Source: Agromyces sp. SYSU T00194
Lineage (GTDB): Bacteria > Actinomycetota > Actinomycetes > Actinomycetales > Microbacteriaceae
Direction: 5' to 3'
Assembly: GCF_040496035.1 (NCBI RefSeq)
Contig: NZ_JBEPJZ010000001.1
Span: forward strand, 2,046,001-2,110,000
DNA: 64,000 nt
Position 1 is the first letter of the stretch, and each line of letters opens with the position of its first letter. The position numbers were made by a program, and so were the translations under genes. The notes under the pieces were generated by a model. It was given only the letters and a program-made list of their open reading frames with translations, ran no database searches and was not told the DNA's origin. This document shows positions 52,256 to 60,112 of this stretch, piece by piece.

Positions 52256-53140
52256 TCACGACGCCCCGCCCGGGGCCAGCCCGCGGCCGCGCAGCACGCG
52301 ACGCTCGACGGGCGAGAGCAGGGCGAGTTCGACGGCGATGCCGATCGCGAGGATCACGAGGATGGCGCCGAGCACGCCCGCGAGGTCGGTGGCCTCGCGG
52401 CTGCCCTGGAGCAGCGCCCCGACGCCGGTGCCGAGCGAGCCGCCGACGGCGATGATCTCGGCGGCGAGCACCCCGCGCCACGAGAACGCCCAGCCCTGGC
52501 GGAGGCCGGCGAGGTAGCCGGGCAGTGCGGCCGGGAAGACGATGTCGACCGCCTGCCGCACGCGCCCGGCGCCGAGCACGCGGCCCACGCGGCGCAGCTG
52601 CGGCGGCACCTGGTCGACGCCCGAGACCAGGCCGAGCGCGATCGACGGCACGCCGCCCATCAGCACGACGAAGGTGACGAGCGCGTCGCTCAGTCCGAAC
52701 CACAGGGTCGCCGCGGGCACCCACGCGACCGACGGCAGCACCATGAGGCCCGAGACGACGGGCCCGACCGCGCGTCGGATCGGGCGCACCTCGGCGAGCA
52801 GCAGTCCGAGCAGGGTGCCGACGACGATCGCGAGCGCGAAGCCCACGGCAGCGCGGCTGAGGCTCGTGGCGACTGCCGCGGGCAGCACGCCCGACGCCCA
52901 GGCGGCGCCGACGGCGCCCGCCACGGCGGCGGGTGCGGGCAGCACGGCGGGCGTTGGATGCAGCAGCACGACCGCCGCCTGCCAGGCGACGAGCAGCAGG
53001 GCGACGAACACGACCGGCGGCAGCGCCGACGCGGTGAACCGGCCGAGCGCGCTCGACGTGGCGGGCGCGCTCGTCTGCAGCCGGTCGAGTCCGGCCTCCA
53101 GGCGCCGATGGTCGTCGACCGTGGGGGTCTCACGCGGCAT
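52256..53140 (-). CDS. ssuC: ABC transporter permease, sulfonate/nitrate/taurine type (SsuC-like)
   Basis: A 294-residue inner-membrane subunit with about six helices, of the SsuC/TauC/NrtB type. The cytosolic EAA-like loop is FPAALPGYLAGLRQGWAFSW (around residue 200), and VLPSVAWVPAATLWFGLSD near 145 is typical of this subfamily. It overlaps the ATPase gene by 11 nt. In the sulfate-reduction cluster its likely cargo is an alkanesulfonate or another sulfur source. No binding-protein gene is present next to it. Confidence 0.85.
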   Translation of the reverse strand: MPRETPTVDDHRRLEAGLDRLQTSAPATSSALGRFTASALPPVVFVALLLVAWQAAVVLLHPTPAVLPAPAAVAGAVGAAWASGVLPAAVATSLSRAAVGFALAIVVGTLLGLLLAEVRPIRRAVGPVVSGLMVLPSVAWVPAATLWFGLSDALVTFVVLMGGVPSIALGLVSGVDQVPPQLRRVGRVLGAGRVRQAVDIVFPAALPGYLAGLRQGWAFSWRGVLAAEIIAVGGSLGTGVGALLQGSREATDLAGVLGAILVILAIGIAVELALLSPVERRVLRGRGLAPGGAS

Positions 53141-53972
53141 TGCGGCGGATCTCCCTGCGGAGGTGGTCGGTGATCTCGGCCGCGATCGCGCCGACCTCGG
53201 GCGACTCGATGCGCCGTCCCTCGGTGCGCCCGATGCGCCACTCGCGCTCGACGCGGCCCGGTCGGCTGCCGAGCAGCACGACCCGCTGGCCGAGCCGCGC
53301 CGCCTCGCGCACGTTGTGCGTGACGAAGACGATCGTGCGCCCGGTGGCGCGCCAGACCCGCTCGAGCTCGTCGTGCAGCACGTCTCGGGTGATCGCGTCG
53401 AGCGCCGCGAACGGCTCGTCCATGAGCAGCACGGGGCGGTCCTGCGCGAGCGCGCGGGCGAGCGCGACGCGCTGTCGCATGCCGCCCGACAGCTCGTGCG
53501 GCCGACGGTCGGCGGCGTCGGCGAGGTGCACCACGTCGAGCAGGTCGAGCGCGCGCCGGCGTCGCTCGGCACGGGCGACGCCACGCAGCTTCAGCGCGAG
53601 CTCCACGTTGCGGCGCGCGCTCAGCCACGGCAGCAGCGCGGACTCCTGGAACATCGCCGCCGCGCCGCCCGCAGGGGTCGAGACGGTGCCGACGGACGGA
53701 GCGTCGAGGCCCGCCAGCAGTCCGAGCAGGGTCGACTTGCCGCATCCGGATGCCCCCAGCAGGCAGACGAACTCGCCCTGCGCGACCTCGAGCGAGACGT
53801 CGTCGAGCACCAGCGGGCCGCGCCCGTAGCGCTGCGAGACGTGCTCGACGCGGATCGCGACCGGAGCCGGGCCGGCCTGCCGTGCGGGCGCGCCCTCGTC
53901 GAAGCTCGGCGTCAGCCGCACGGCCGCCGCGCCGCCGGGCGGCGACTGGGCCTGCGTCTCGGGGGTGCCCAC
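53130..53972 (-). CDS. ssuB: ABC transporter ATPase, sulfonate/nitrate/taurine type (SsuB-like)
   Basis: A 280-residue importer ATPase. Walker A is GASGCGKST (near residue 74), signature LSGGMRQRVALARAL, Walker B VLLMDEPFAALD, and the H-loop His is in VTHNVREA. The subfamily marks (MFQESALLPWLSARRNVELAL) match SsuB/TauB. The first ~35 residues are an extra, low-complexity leader. It starts with a GTG just 2 bp after the cysN stop, so it belongs to the same transcript as cysDN. It pairs with the permease encoded next; the substrate-binding subunit is not in the cluster. Confidence 0.88.
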   Translation of the reverse strand: MGTPETQAQSPPGGAAAVRLTPSFDEGAPARQAGPAPVAIRVEHVSQRYGRGPLVLDDVSLEVAQGEFVCLLGASGCGKSTLLGLLAGLDAPSVGTVSTPAGGAAAMFQESALLPWLSARRNVELALKLRGVARAERRRRALDLLDVVHLADAADRRPHELSGGMRQRVALARALAQDRPVLLMDEPFAALDAITRDVLHDELERVWRATGRTIVFVTHNVREAARLGQRVVLLGSRPGRVEREWRIGRTEGRRIESPEVGAIAAEITDHLRREIRRNAA

Positions 53973-53974
53973 GG

Positions 53975-55357
53975 TCAGTCCCGCACGGTGCCCGCGGCGA
54001 GGGTCGCGCCGTCGGCCGGGTGGATGACGAGGAACGACCCGCCGGCGCGGTGCCGGGAGTACGGCTCGACCGGCAGCGGCGCCGCGAGCACCAGCCGGGC
54101 GCGGCCGATGTCGTTCTGGGCCAGCGCCTCGGCCGGCTCGTGGGCCAGGGTCTCGAGGTCGCGTCGGGAGCGGACCTCGGCGACGATCGCCTGCACCGTC
54201 GTGGTGCCGTGCTTGACGAGCACCCGTGCTCCGGTCGCGAGCGTGCGCGGGTCGAGCTGGAACAGGTCGGCGTCGAGCTCGCGGCGCGGTTCGGGCAGGG
54301 TGCCGGCCACCGCGAGCAGCGTGCCGCGGGCGAGGTCGACGTCGTCGGCCAGGCGCAGCGCCACCGACTGCGGCGCGGTTGCCGCGCCGACGGGCGCACC
54401 CGCCGACTCGATGCCGGTGACGGTCGTCTCGATGCCCGACGGGAAGACCGCGACCCGGTCGCCGACGCGCACGGTGCCCGACGCGATGCGTCCGGCCGCC
54501 GCCCGGTAGTCGCGGTAGCGCTCGGCGGTCTCCGGGTCGTCGGCGAGGTCGGGCGCGAGCCCGCCCTGCGGGCGCAGCACGAGCTGCACGGGCAGGCGGA
54601 ACGGCTCGGCCTCGGCCGCGAGCTCCTCGCGCGGCGGCAGCGACTCGAGCAGTTCGAGCAGCGCCGGGCCGTCGTACCACGGCGTGCGAGCCGAGCGCTC
54701 GACCACGTTGTCGCCCTCGAGCGCCGACACCGGCAGTACGTCGACGGCGGCGACGCCGAGCTCGGCCGCGACCCCCCGCACGTCGTCGGCGACGCGGGTG
54801 AACGCGCCCTCGTCGTAGCCGAGCAGGTCGATCTTGTTCACCGCGACGATCACGTGCGGCACGCGCAGCAGCGCCACGACCGCGAGGTGCCGCCGGGTCT
54901 GCTCGAGCACGCCCGAGCGTCCGTCGACGAGCACCACGACCGCGTCGGCCGTGGTCGCGCCCGTGACCATGTTGCGCGTGTACTGCACGTGGCCGGGGCA
55001 GTCGGCGAGGATGAAGCTGCGCTGCCCGGTCGAGAAGTACCGGTAGGCGACGTCGATCGTGATGCCCTGCTCGCGCTCCGCGCGCAGCCCGTCGGTGAGC
55101 AGCGCGAAGTCGAAGCCCGTGCCCTGGCCGAAGCCGCGCTCGCGCGAGGTGCGGGCGACCTGCGCGAACTGGTCGGCGAGGATCGCCTTCGAGTCGTGCA
55201 GCAGCCGCCCGACGAGGGTCGACTTGCCGTCGTCCACGCTGCCCGCGGTCGCGAAGCGGAAGAGCGTGGTCGTGCCGGCGCCCGGTGCGGCGGCCGCGGC
55301 GCTCGCCGGGGCATCCGTCGCGCTCGCGGGTGCGAGCACCGTCGTGGCATCCGTCAT
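53975..55357 (-). CDS. cysN: Sulfate adenylyltransferase subunit 1 CysN (GTPase)
   Basis: A 460-residue regulatory GTPase subunit of ATP sulfurylase. With CysD it makes adenosine 5'-phosphosulfate from ATP and sulfate. EF-Tu-like motifs are visible: P-loop AGSVDDGKST (near residue 39), DCPGH near 118, and NKIDLL near 172; the C-terminal beta domains follow. There is no fused APS-kinase domain, as expected where CysH acts directly on APS. An Ala-rich leader of ~30 residues precedes the GTPase domain. Its ATG overlaps the cysD stop (ATGA). Confidence 0.94.
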   Translation of the reverse strand: MTDATTVLAPASATDAPASAAAAAPGAGTTTLFRFATAGSVDDGKSTLVGRLLHDSKAILADQFAQVARTSRERGFGQGTGFDFALLTDGLRAEREQGITIDVAYRYFSTGQRSFILADCPGHVQYTRNMVTGATTADAVVVLVDGRSGVLEQTRRHLAVVALLRVPHVIVAVNKIDLLGYDEGAFTRVADDVRGVAAELGVAAVDVLPVSALEGDNVVERSARTPWYDGPALLELLESLPPREELAAEAEPFRLPVQLVLRPQGGLAPDLADDPETAERYRDYRAAAGRIASGTVRVGDRVAVFPSGIETTVTGIESAGAPVGAATAPQSVALRLADDVDLARGTLLAVAGTLPEPRRELDADLFQLDPRTLATGARVLVKHGTTTVQAIVAEVRSRRDLETLAHEPAEALAQNDIGRARLVLAAPLPVEPYSRHRAGGSFLVIHPADGATLAAGTVRD

Positions 55358-56316
55358 CAGAAGTACCCCTCCTTCTTGCGGTCCTCCATGGCCGCCTCCG
55401 AGAGGCGGTCGTCGGCGCGGGTCGCGCCGCGTTCGGTGATGGTCGACGCGGCCACCTCGCGCACGATGGCGGCGAGATCGGATGCATCCGACGCGACCGC
55501 GCCCGTGCAGCTCAGGTCGCCCACCGTGCGGTACCGCACCGTGCGGCGCTCGACCTGCTCGCCCGCACGGGGCGCCGACACGTCGCTCACCGCGAGCCAC
55601 ATGCCGTCGCGCGCATAGACGTCGCGCTCGTGCGCGAAGTACAGCGGCGGCAGCGCGATGCGCTCGCGCTCGATGTAGCGCCAGACGTCGAGCTCGGTCC
55701 AGTTCGAGATGGGGAACGCGCGCACGTGCTGGCCCACCGTGTGGCGCCCGTTGTAGAGGCTCCAGAGCTCGGGGCGCTGGTTGCGCGGGTCCCATTGGCC
55801 GAACTCGTCGCGCAGCGAGATGATGCGCTCCTTGGCCCTCGCCTTGTCCTCGTCGCGCCGGGCACCGCCGAAGACCGCATCGTGGCGGCCCGCGGCGATC
55901 GCGTCGAGCAGTGGCAGCGTCTGCAACGGGTTGCGGGTGCCGCCGGCGCGCTCCTGGAGGCGGCCGTCGTCGAGGTAGTCCTGCACGGATGCCACCTCGA
56001 GGCGGATGCCGTGCCGCGCGGCGGTCTCGTCGCGGAAGCGCAGCACCTCGGGGAAGTTGTGGCCGGTGTCGACGTGCAGCAGCGGGAACGGCACCCGTCC
56101 GGGCCGGAACGCCTTCGCCGCCAGGTGCAGCACGACGACCGAGTCCTTGCCTCCCGAGAACAGCAGCACGGGTCGCTCGAACTCCGAGACGACCTCGCGG
56201 ATCACGTGGATCGCCTCGGCCTCGAGCGCGTCGAGGGTGTCGAGCGCGGGCGCCGCAGGCGGGGCGTCCGCTCGGGTCTCGGCATCGGCCGGCCGGGCGG
56301 TGAGCGTCTCGGTCAT
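55357..56316 (-). CDS. cysD: Sulfate adenylyltransferase subunit 2 CysD
   Basis: A 319-residue ATP-sulfurylase catalytic subunit of the PP-loop family. The PP-loop is LLFSGGKDSVVVLHLA (near residue 52), followed by HVDTGHNFPEV, FGGARRDEDKARAKERI and the WTELDVWRYI block. The C-terminal end SEAAMEDRKKEGYF is the family ending that contacts CysN. It begins with ATG within the cysH stop (ATGA), and its stop overlaps cysN, so the three genes are translationally coupled. An unconserved leader of ~25 residues precedes the core. Confidence 0.96.
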   Translation of the reverse strand: MTETLTARPADAETRADAPPAAPALDTLDALEAEAIHVIREVVSEFERPVLLFSGGKDSVVVLHLAAKAFRPGRVPFPLLHVDTGHNFPEVLRFRDETAARHGIRLEVASVQDYLDDGRLQERAGGTRNPLQTLPLLDAIAAGRHDAVFGGARRDEDKARAKERIISLRDEFGQWDPRNQRPELWSLYNGRHTVGQHVRAFPISNWTELDVWRYIERERIALPPLYFAHERDVYARDGMWLAVSDVSAPRAGEQVERRTVRYRTVGDLSCTGAVASDASDLAAIVREVAASTITERGATRADDRLSEAAMEDRKKEGYF

Positions 56317-57155
56317 AGGTGCAACCCGCATTCCGTCTTGGCGAGGCCGGCCCAGCGGCCCGACCTCGGGTCGTCGCCCGCGGCGACGGGCTTCGTGCAC
56401 GGCTCGCACCCGATCGACGGGTAGCCGTGCGACATGAGGAGGTTCACGGGCACCGCGTGCGCGCCCGCGTAGTCGAGCAGGTCGTCGAAGCTCCACGCCG
56501 CGACGGGGTTCACCTTCACGAGCCCGTTGCGCTCGTCGAACGTGACGAGCGGGGTCTGCGCGCGGGTCGGCGACTCATCGCGGCGCACGCCCGTGAACCA
56601 CACCTCGTAGCCCGCGAGCGCCCGCTGCAGCGGTGCCACCTTGCGGCGCGCGCAGCACAGGCCCGGGTCGCGTGCGAACAGCTCGGCGCCGAACTCGGCG
56701 TCCTGCTCGGCGACGGTCTGCTCGGGGAGCACGTCGACGACCCGCACGTCGAGCTGCCGGGCGACCTCGTCGCGCGTGACGCGGGTCTCGGCGAAGTGGT
56801 AGCCGGTGTCGAGGAAGAGCACGTCGACGCCCGGCAGGTGCTCGGCGACCAGGTGCGGCAGTGCGGCGTCGGCCATCGAGCAGGCGACGGCCGCGGCATC
56901 CGTCGCGAAGTGCCGGGCGGCCCACGCGACGACCTCGGCGGGGGAGGCCTCGCGGTCGGTCAGGCTGCCGAGCGCGGCGTTCCCCGCCTCGGCGAGGGCG
57001 CGCAGGTCGTCGGGGGAGCGGCGGGCGGACGCCCCGGGCGCGAGGTCGGCCCAGGGGACATCCGCTGCTCGCGCCGGGGCGGTGGCGGATGCCGCGGGCG
57101 CGACGCCGGGCTCACGGGCATCCGTCGCCGTGCCGCCCAGGTTGCGCGCGCTCAT
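56313..57155 (-). CDS. cysH: APS reductase-type CysH (adenylyl-sulfate reductase)
   Basis: A 280-residue PP-loop reductase that turns adenylyl sulfate into sulfite and AMP. Two Cys pairs, LCCARRKV (near residue 175) and GCEPCT (near 258), bind a 4Fe-4S cluster; this places it among APS-specific plant-type/actinobacterial reductases, not PAPS reductases. The catalytic Cys motif ECGLHL is at the very end. CFLDTGYHF-like LFLDTGYHFAET is near 120. It lies between sir and cysD with 4-bp overlaps on both sides; absence of an APS kinase fits this choice. The first ~45 residues are Ala/Pro-rich. Confidence 0.94.
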   Translation of the reverse strand: MSARNLGGTATDAREPGVAPAASATAPARAADVPWADLAPGASARRSPDDLRALAEAGNAALGSLTDREASPAEVVAWAARHFATDAAAVACSMADAALPHLVAEHLPGVDVLFLDTGYHFAETRVTRDEVARQLDVRVVDVLPEQTVAEQDAEFGAELFARDPGLCCARRKVAPLQRALAGYEVWFTGVRRDESPTRAQTPLVTFDERNGLVKVNPVAAWSFDDLLDYAGAHAVPVNLLMSHGYPSIGCEPCTKPVAAGDDPRSGRWAGLAKTECGLHL

Positions 57156-58921
57156 CGCAGCGACTCCTGGTCGGCCCGGTGCGCCCACTGGGCGAACGTC
57201 TCGTCGGCTGCCGCGTCGCGCTCGTCGAGGAACCGCGTGACGACCCGCTCGACGTAGTCGGCGATGCCGTCGGCGGCGACCTTGAGGCCGCGCACGGTGC
57301 GGCCGAGTCCGGCCTCGTCGCGATCGCGCGACGCCAGCCCGCCGCCGAGGTGCACCTGGTAGCCCGGCACCTGCTCGCCGTCGATGGTGACGAGCTGGCC
57401 CTTCAACCCGATGTCCGCCGTCTGGATGCGCGCGCAGGAGTTGGGGCAGCCGTTCACGTGCAGGCTGATCGGGTGCGGCAGGTCGAACGCGTCGAGCCGC
57501 TCCTCGAGCGCGAGCACGGCCGCGGTCGCGTTGCCCTTGGTCTCGACGATCGCGAGCTTGCAGTACTCGATGCCGGTGCAGGCGATGGTACCGCGGCGGA
57601 TCAGGCTCGGCCGGGCCTGCAGCCCGAGCGCGTCGAGGCCGGCGATGAGCGACTCGACCCGCTCCTCGGGGATGTCGAGGATCACGACCTTCTGGTGCGG
57701 CGTGGTGCGCAGGCGGCTCGACCCGTGCGCCTCGACGAGTTCGGCGAGCGCGGTGAGGGTCTCACCCGAGATGCGCCCGACGATCGGGGTCGCGCCGACG
57801 TAGTACCGGCCGTCGCGCTGGCGGTGCACGCCGACGTGGTCGCCGGTCGTCGACGGGGTCGGCGCGGCCGGCCCGTCGGGCAGCGGGGCGCCGAGGTACT
57901 CGGTCTCGAGCACCTCGCGGAACCTCGCCGCACCCCAGTCGGCGAGCAGGAACTTCAGCCGCGCCTTGTTGCGCAGGCGCCGGTAGCCGTAGTCGCGGAA
58001 GATCTGCGCGACCCCGTGCCACGCATCGGCGACCTGCGCGGGCGCGACGAAGACGCCGAGTCGCTCCGCGAGCCGGGGCGCGGTCGAGAGACCGCCGCCC
58101 ACCCAGAGGTCGTACCCGATGCCCAGCTCGGGGTGCTCGACCGCGACGAACGCGACGTCGTTGATCTCGTGCACGATGTCCTGGCTCGGGTGGCCCGTGA
58201 TGGCCGACTTGAACTTGCGCGGCAGGTTCGCGAGCGACTCGTCGCCGATGAAGCGGCTCGTGATCTCGTCGATCTGCGGGGTCGGGTCGATCAGCTCGTC
58301 GGCGGCGATGCCCGCGACCGGAGAGCCGAGCACGACACGCGGCACGTCGCCGCACGCCTCCGTGGTGCCGAGGCCCACCGCCTCGAGGCGCCGCCAGATC
58401 TCGGGCACGTCCTCCACGCGGATCCAGTGCAGCTGCACGTTCTGCCGGTCGGTGAGGTCGGCGCTGCCCCGCGCGAACTCGGTCGAGATGCCGCCGATGA
58501 CCCGCAGCTGCTCCGTCGTCAGCTGCCCGCCGTCGATGCGGACCCGCAGCATGAAGTACTCGTCCTCGAGCTCGTGCGGCTCGAGCGTCGCCGTCTTGCC
58601 GCCGTCGATGCCGGGCTTGCGCTGCGTGTACAGCCCCCACCAGCGGAAGCGGCCGTGCAGGTCGGTCGGGTCGATCGACGCGAAGCCGCCCTGCGCGTAG
58701 GTCGTCTCGATGCGCTCGCGCACGGCGAGGCCCCCGTCGACCTGCTTCCACTCCTCGTTGGCGTTCAGCGGCGCGGTGCCGTCGACCTTCCACTGCCCGT
58801 GCGGGCGCGATGCCGGGCGCGGCGGGCGGGCCGGTCGATCACCCGCCGGCGTCCGGTCGCCGGGCGCGGGACGCGCCTCGCGCGGCGTGCGCCCCGCGGC
58901 ATCCGTCGTCTCGATCGTCAC
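57152..58921 (-). CDS. sir: Ferredoxin-dependent sulfite reductase (siroheme, Sir/NirA type)
   Basis: A 589-residue siroheme and 4Fe-4S enzyme that reduces sulfite to sulfide in six electron steps. The cluster and siroheme Cys are near residues 447 and 453 (ACTGIEYCKLA) and near 492 and 496 (NGCPNSCAR). The N-terminal half has GLYTQRKPG and YFMLRVRIDGG; DLTDRQNVQLHWI is the conserved substrate-side block. The first ~45 residues are Pro/Arg-rich. The start is the second of two GTGs (58919-58921), which has a GGAGG 7 nt upstream. First gene of sir-cysH-cysD-cysN-ssuB-ssuC. Confidence 0.93.
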   Translation of the reverse strand: MTIETTDAAGRTPREARPAPGDRTPAGDRPARPPRPASRPHGQWKVDGTAPLNANEEWKQVDGGLAVRERIETTYAQGGFASIDPTDLHGRFRWWGLYTQRKPGIDGGKTATLEPHELEDEYFMLRVRIDGGQLTTEQLRVIGGISTEFARGSADLTDRQNVQLHWIRVEDVPEIWRRLEAVGLGTTEACGDVPRVVLGSPVAGIAADELIDPTPQIDEITSRFIGDESLANLPRKFKSAITGHPSQDIVHEINDVAFVAVEHPELGIGYDLWVGGGLSTAPRLAERLGVFVAPAQVADAWHGVAQIFRDYGYRRLRNKARLKFLLADWGAARFREVLETEYLGAPLPDGPAAPTPSTTGDHVGVHRQRDGRYYVGATPIVGRISGETLTALAELVEAHGSSRLRTTPHQKVVILDIPEERVESLIAGLDALGLQARPSLIRRGTIACTGIEYCKLAIVETKGNATAAVLALEERLDAFDLPHPISLHVNGCPNSCARIQTADIGLKGQLVTIDGEQVPGYQVHLGGGLASRDRDEAGLGRTVRGLKVAADGIADYVERVVTRFLDERDAAADETFAQWAHRADQESLR

Positions 58922-58941
58922 GTTCACCCCTCCTGCCTGCG

Positions 58942-58957
58942 ACCCCCGTCCGGGGGT
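58942..58957 (-). promoter_or_regulatory. GC hairpin in the leader of the sulfate-assimilation operon
   Basis: ACCCCCGTCCGGGGGT is a perfect inverted repeat of 7 bp with a 2-base centre, 20 bp upstream of the sir start and just before its ribosome site. It may be a regulator site or an RNA structure controlling translation; no known riboswitch could be recognised in the 140-bp leader. Confidence 0.4.
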
Positions 58958-59061
58958 GCGGTCCCGACGGTACGTAAGGTCGAGCGGATGCCGGTAGGGC
59001 GCCGTGTCACGCCGGGTCATGCGGGGTCACGCAACGCGTAACACACACGTCGCGGAGCGCG

Positions 59062-59892
59062 TCACGCGAGGGCGGCGGCGCCCGCGGCGTAGCGATCGAG
59101 CACGATCGCGACGAGCTCCGGCGGCGCGGGTTCGTCGTGGCGCAGCAGCGGCGCGGCCATGACGTCGGGCCCGCCGGCGGCGGCGAGGTCCTGGAAGTAC
59201 CCGGGTGCGAGCAGGTAGCTCGCGACGGCGACCCGGCCCCCGGGGCGGGCCGCGTCGCGCGCCGCCCGCACCGCGTCGTCCAGCCGCGGCTCCGCCGCCG
59301 ACAGGAACCCGATCGACACCGGGTGCGGTTCCAGACCCGTCGACTTCCTGCGCTTCCGCACGCGGAAGCGCAGTCTCCTGACGGGTCTCGGGGGTTCGGG
59401 CGCGGGAGCGGGGGAGGCCTGGGCGAGGCGGGCGGACATCACGCGGCACGCGTCGACCGCGCGGGCGTCGCTCGAGCCGGCGGCGGCGAGCACGACCGCG
59501 TCGTCGCCGCGGGCGCCCGCGGCCGCCAGGCGCCGTCGCAGCACGGGAACGAGCCGGTCGTCGGGCCCGAGCGCGTCGGCGACGGCGACGGGGCGGCCGT
59601 CGGCCCGGGACTCGGCGGCGGCCTCCGCGAGGTCGACGTGCACGTGGTACCCGGCCGAGAGCAGCAGTGGCACGAGCACGGCGGATGCACCGTCGGGCAG
59701 CGTCGCGAGCGCCGACGGCACGTCGGGCTGCTCGACGTCGACGTGGCAGAGACGCGCCTCAGGGGCATCCGCTCCCCATCGTTCGCGGGATGCCGCGACG
59801 ACCGCGTCGAACAGCGCCCGCACCGCGGCGCGCCCCTCGGGCGACGACGTGCCGTGCGACACGGCGACGAGCGCGGGCGGACGTGGACTCAC
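59062..59892 (-). CDS. CbiX/SirB-like sirohydrochlorin chelatase with repeat-derived linker
   Basis: A 276-residue two-half chelatase. SHGTSSPEGRAAV near residue 12 gives the first metal His (H13), and LLSAGYHVHVDLAEA near 78 the second His cluster; the second half starts near GFLSAAEPRLDDAV (~196) and includes YLLAPGYF. It would put Fe2+ into sirohydrochlorin to make siroheme, the cofactor of the sulfite reductase downstream. Residues ~168-187 (PRPVRRLRFR ... RKSTGLE, very basic) are coded by a copy of the dispersed 58-bp repeat in the linker between halves. Start GTG at 59890-59892. Gap of 140 bp to sir, same strand. Confidence 0.85.
   Translation of the reverse strand: MSPRPPALVAVSHGTSSPEGRAAVRALFDAVVAASRERWGADAPEARLCHVDVEQPDVPSALATLPDGASAVLVPLLLSAGYHVHVDLAEAAAESRADGRPVAVADALGPDDRLVPVLRRRLAAAGARGDDAVVLAAAGSSDARAVDACRVMSARLAQASPAPAPEPPRPVRRLRFRVRKRRKSTGLEPHPVSIGFLSAAEPRLDDAVRAARDAARPGGRVAVASYLLAPGYFQDLAAAGGPDVMAAPLLRHDEPAPPELVAIVLDRYAAGAAALA
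59332..59389. repeat. Palindromic repeat family 1, copy E, inside the chelatase gene
   Basis: A 58-bp copy with arms CAGACCCGTCGA and TGACGGGTCTC and an inner stem GCGCTTCCGC/GCGGAAGCGC. It lies within the coding sequence and is read through in frame, unlike the intergenic copies A-D. Confidence 0.8.
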
Positions 59893-59972
59893 GCGCCCAT
59901 GCTCGCACCACCGCCCGCGCCGCGGTCCAGATGTCTCGCCGCGTGACGCGCCCGCACCGCGCCGCCCCGACC

Positions 59973-60031
59973 GACCGAGTACGCAATGCGCGGAAACGCA
60001 CGCGCGGTTTCCGCACGTTGCGTACTCGGTC
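59973..60031. repeat. Palindromic repeat family 2, copy 2
   Basis: A 59-bp hairpin with arms GACCGAGTACGCAA and TTGCGTACTCGGTC (14 bp perfect) and an inner pair GCGGAAAC/GTTTCCGC. It lies 81 bp upstream of the chelatase start. Confidence 0.8.
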
Positions 60032-60048
60032 GTGCGGCACGGGCGCCA

Positions 60049-60103
60049 CCGAGTACGCGAAGTGCGGGTATAGGGGCGGGATTTCCGCAGTTCGCGTACT
60101 CGG
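60049..60103. repeat. Palindromic repeat family 2, copy 3
   Basis: A 55-bp element with arms CCGAGTACGCGAA and TTCGCGTACTCGG (13 bp perfect) and a less conserved centre that still holds TTTCCGC. It is 17 bp from copy 2 and ends 9 bp before the stop of the next gene. Confidence 0.8.
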
Positions 60104-60112
60104 AGCGTCCGC

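Noticed and set aside
58922..59061. A SAM or other known riboswitch before sir
   Set aside because: Only one short hairpin is visible and no conserved core of a known class could be matched.
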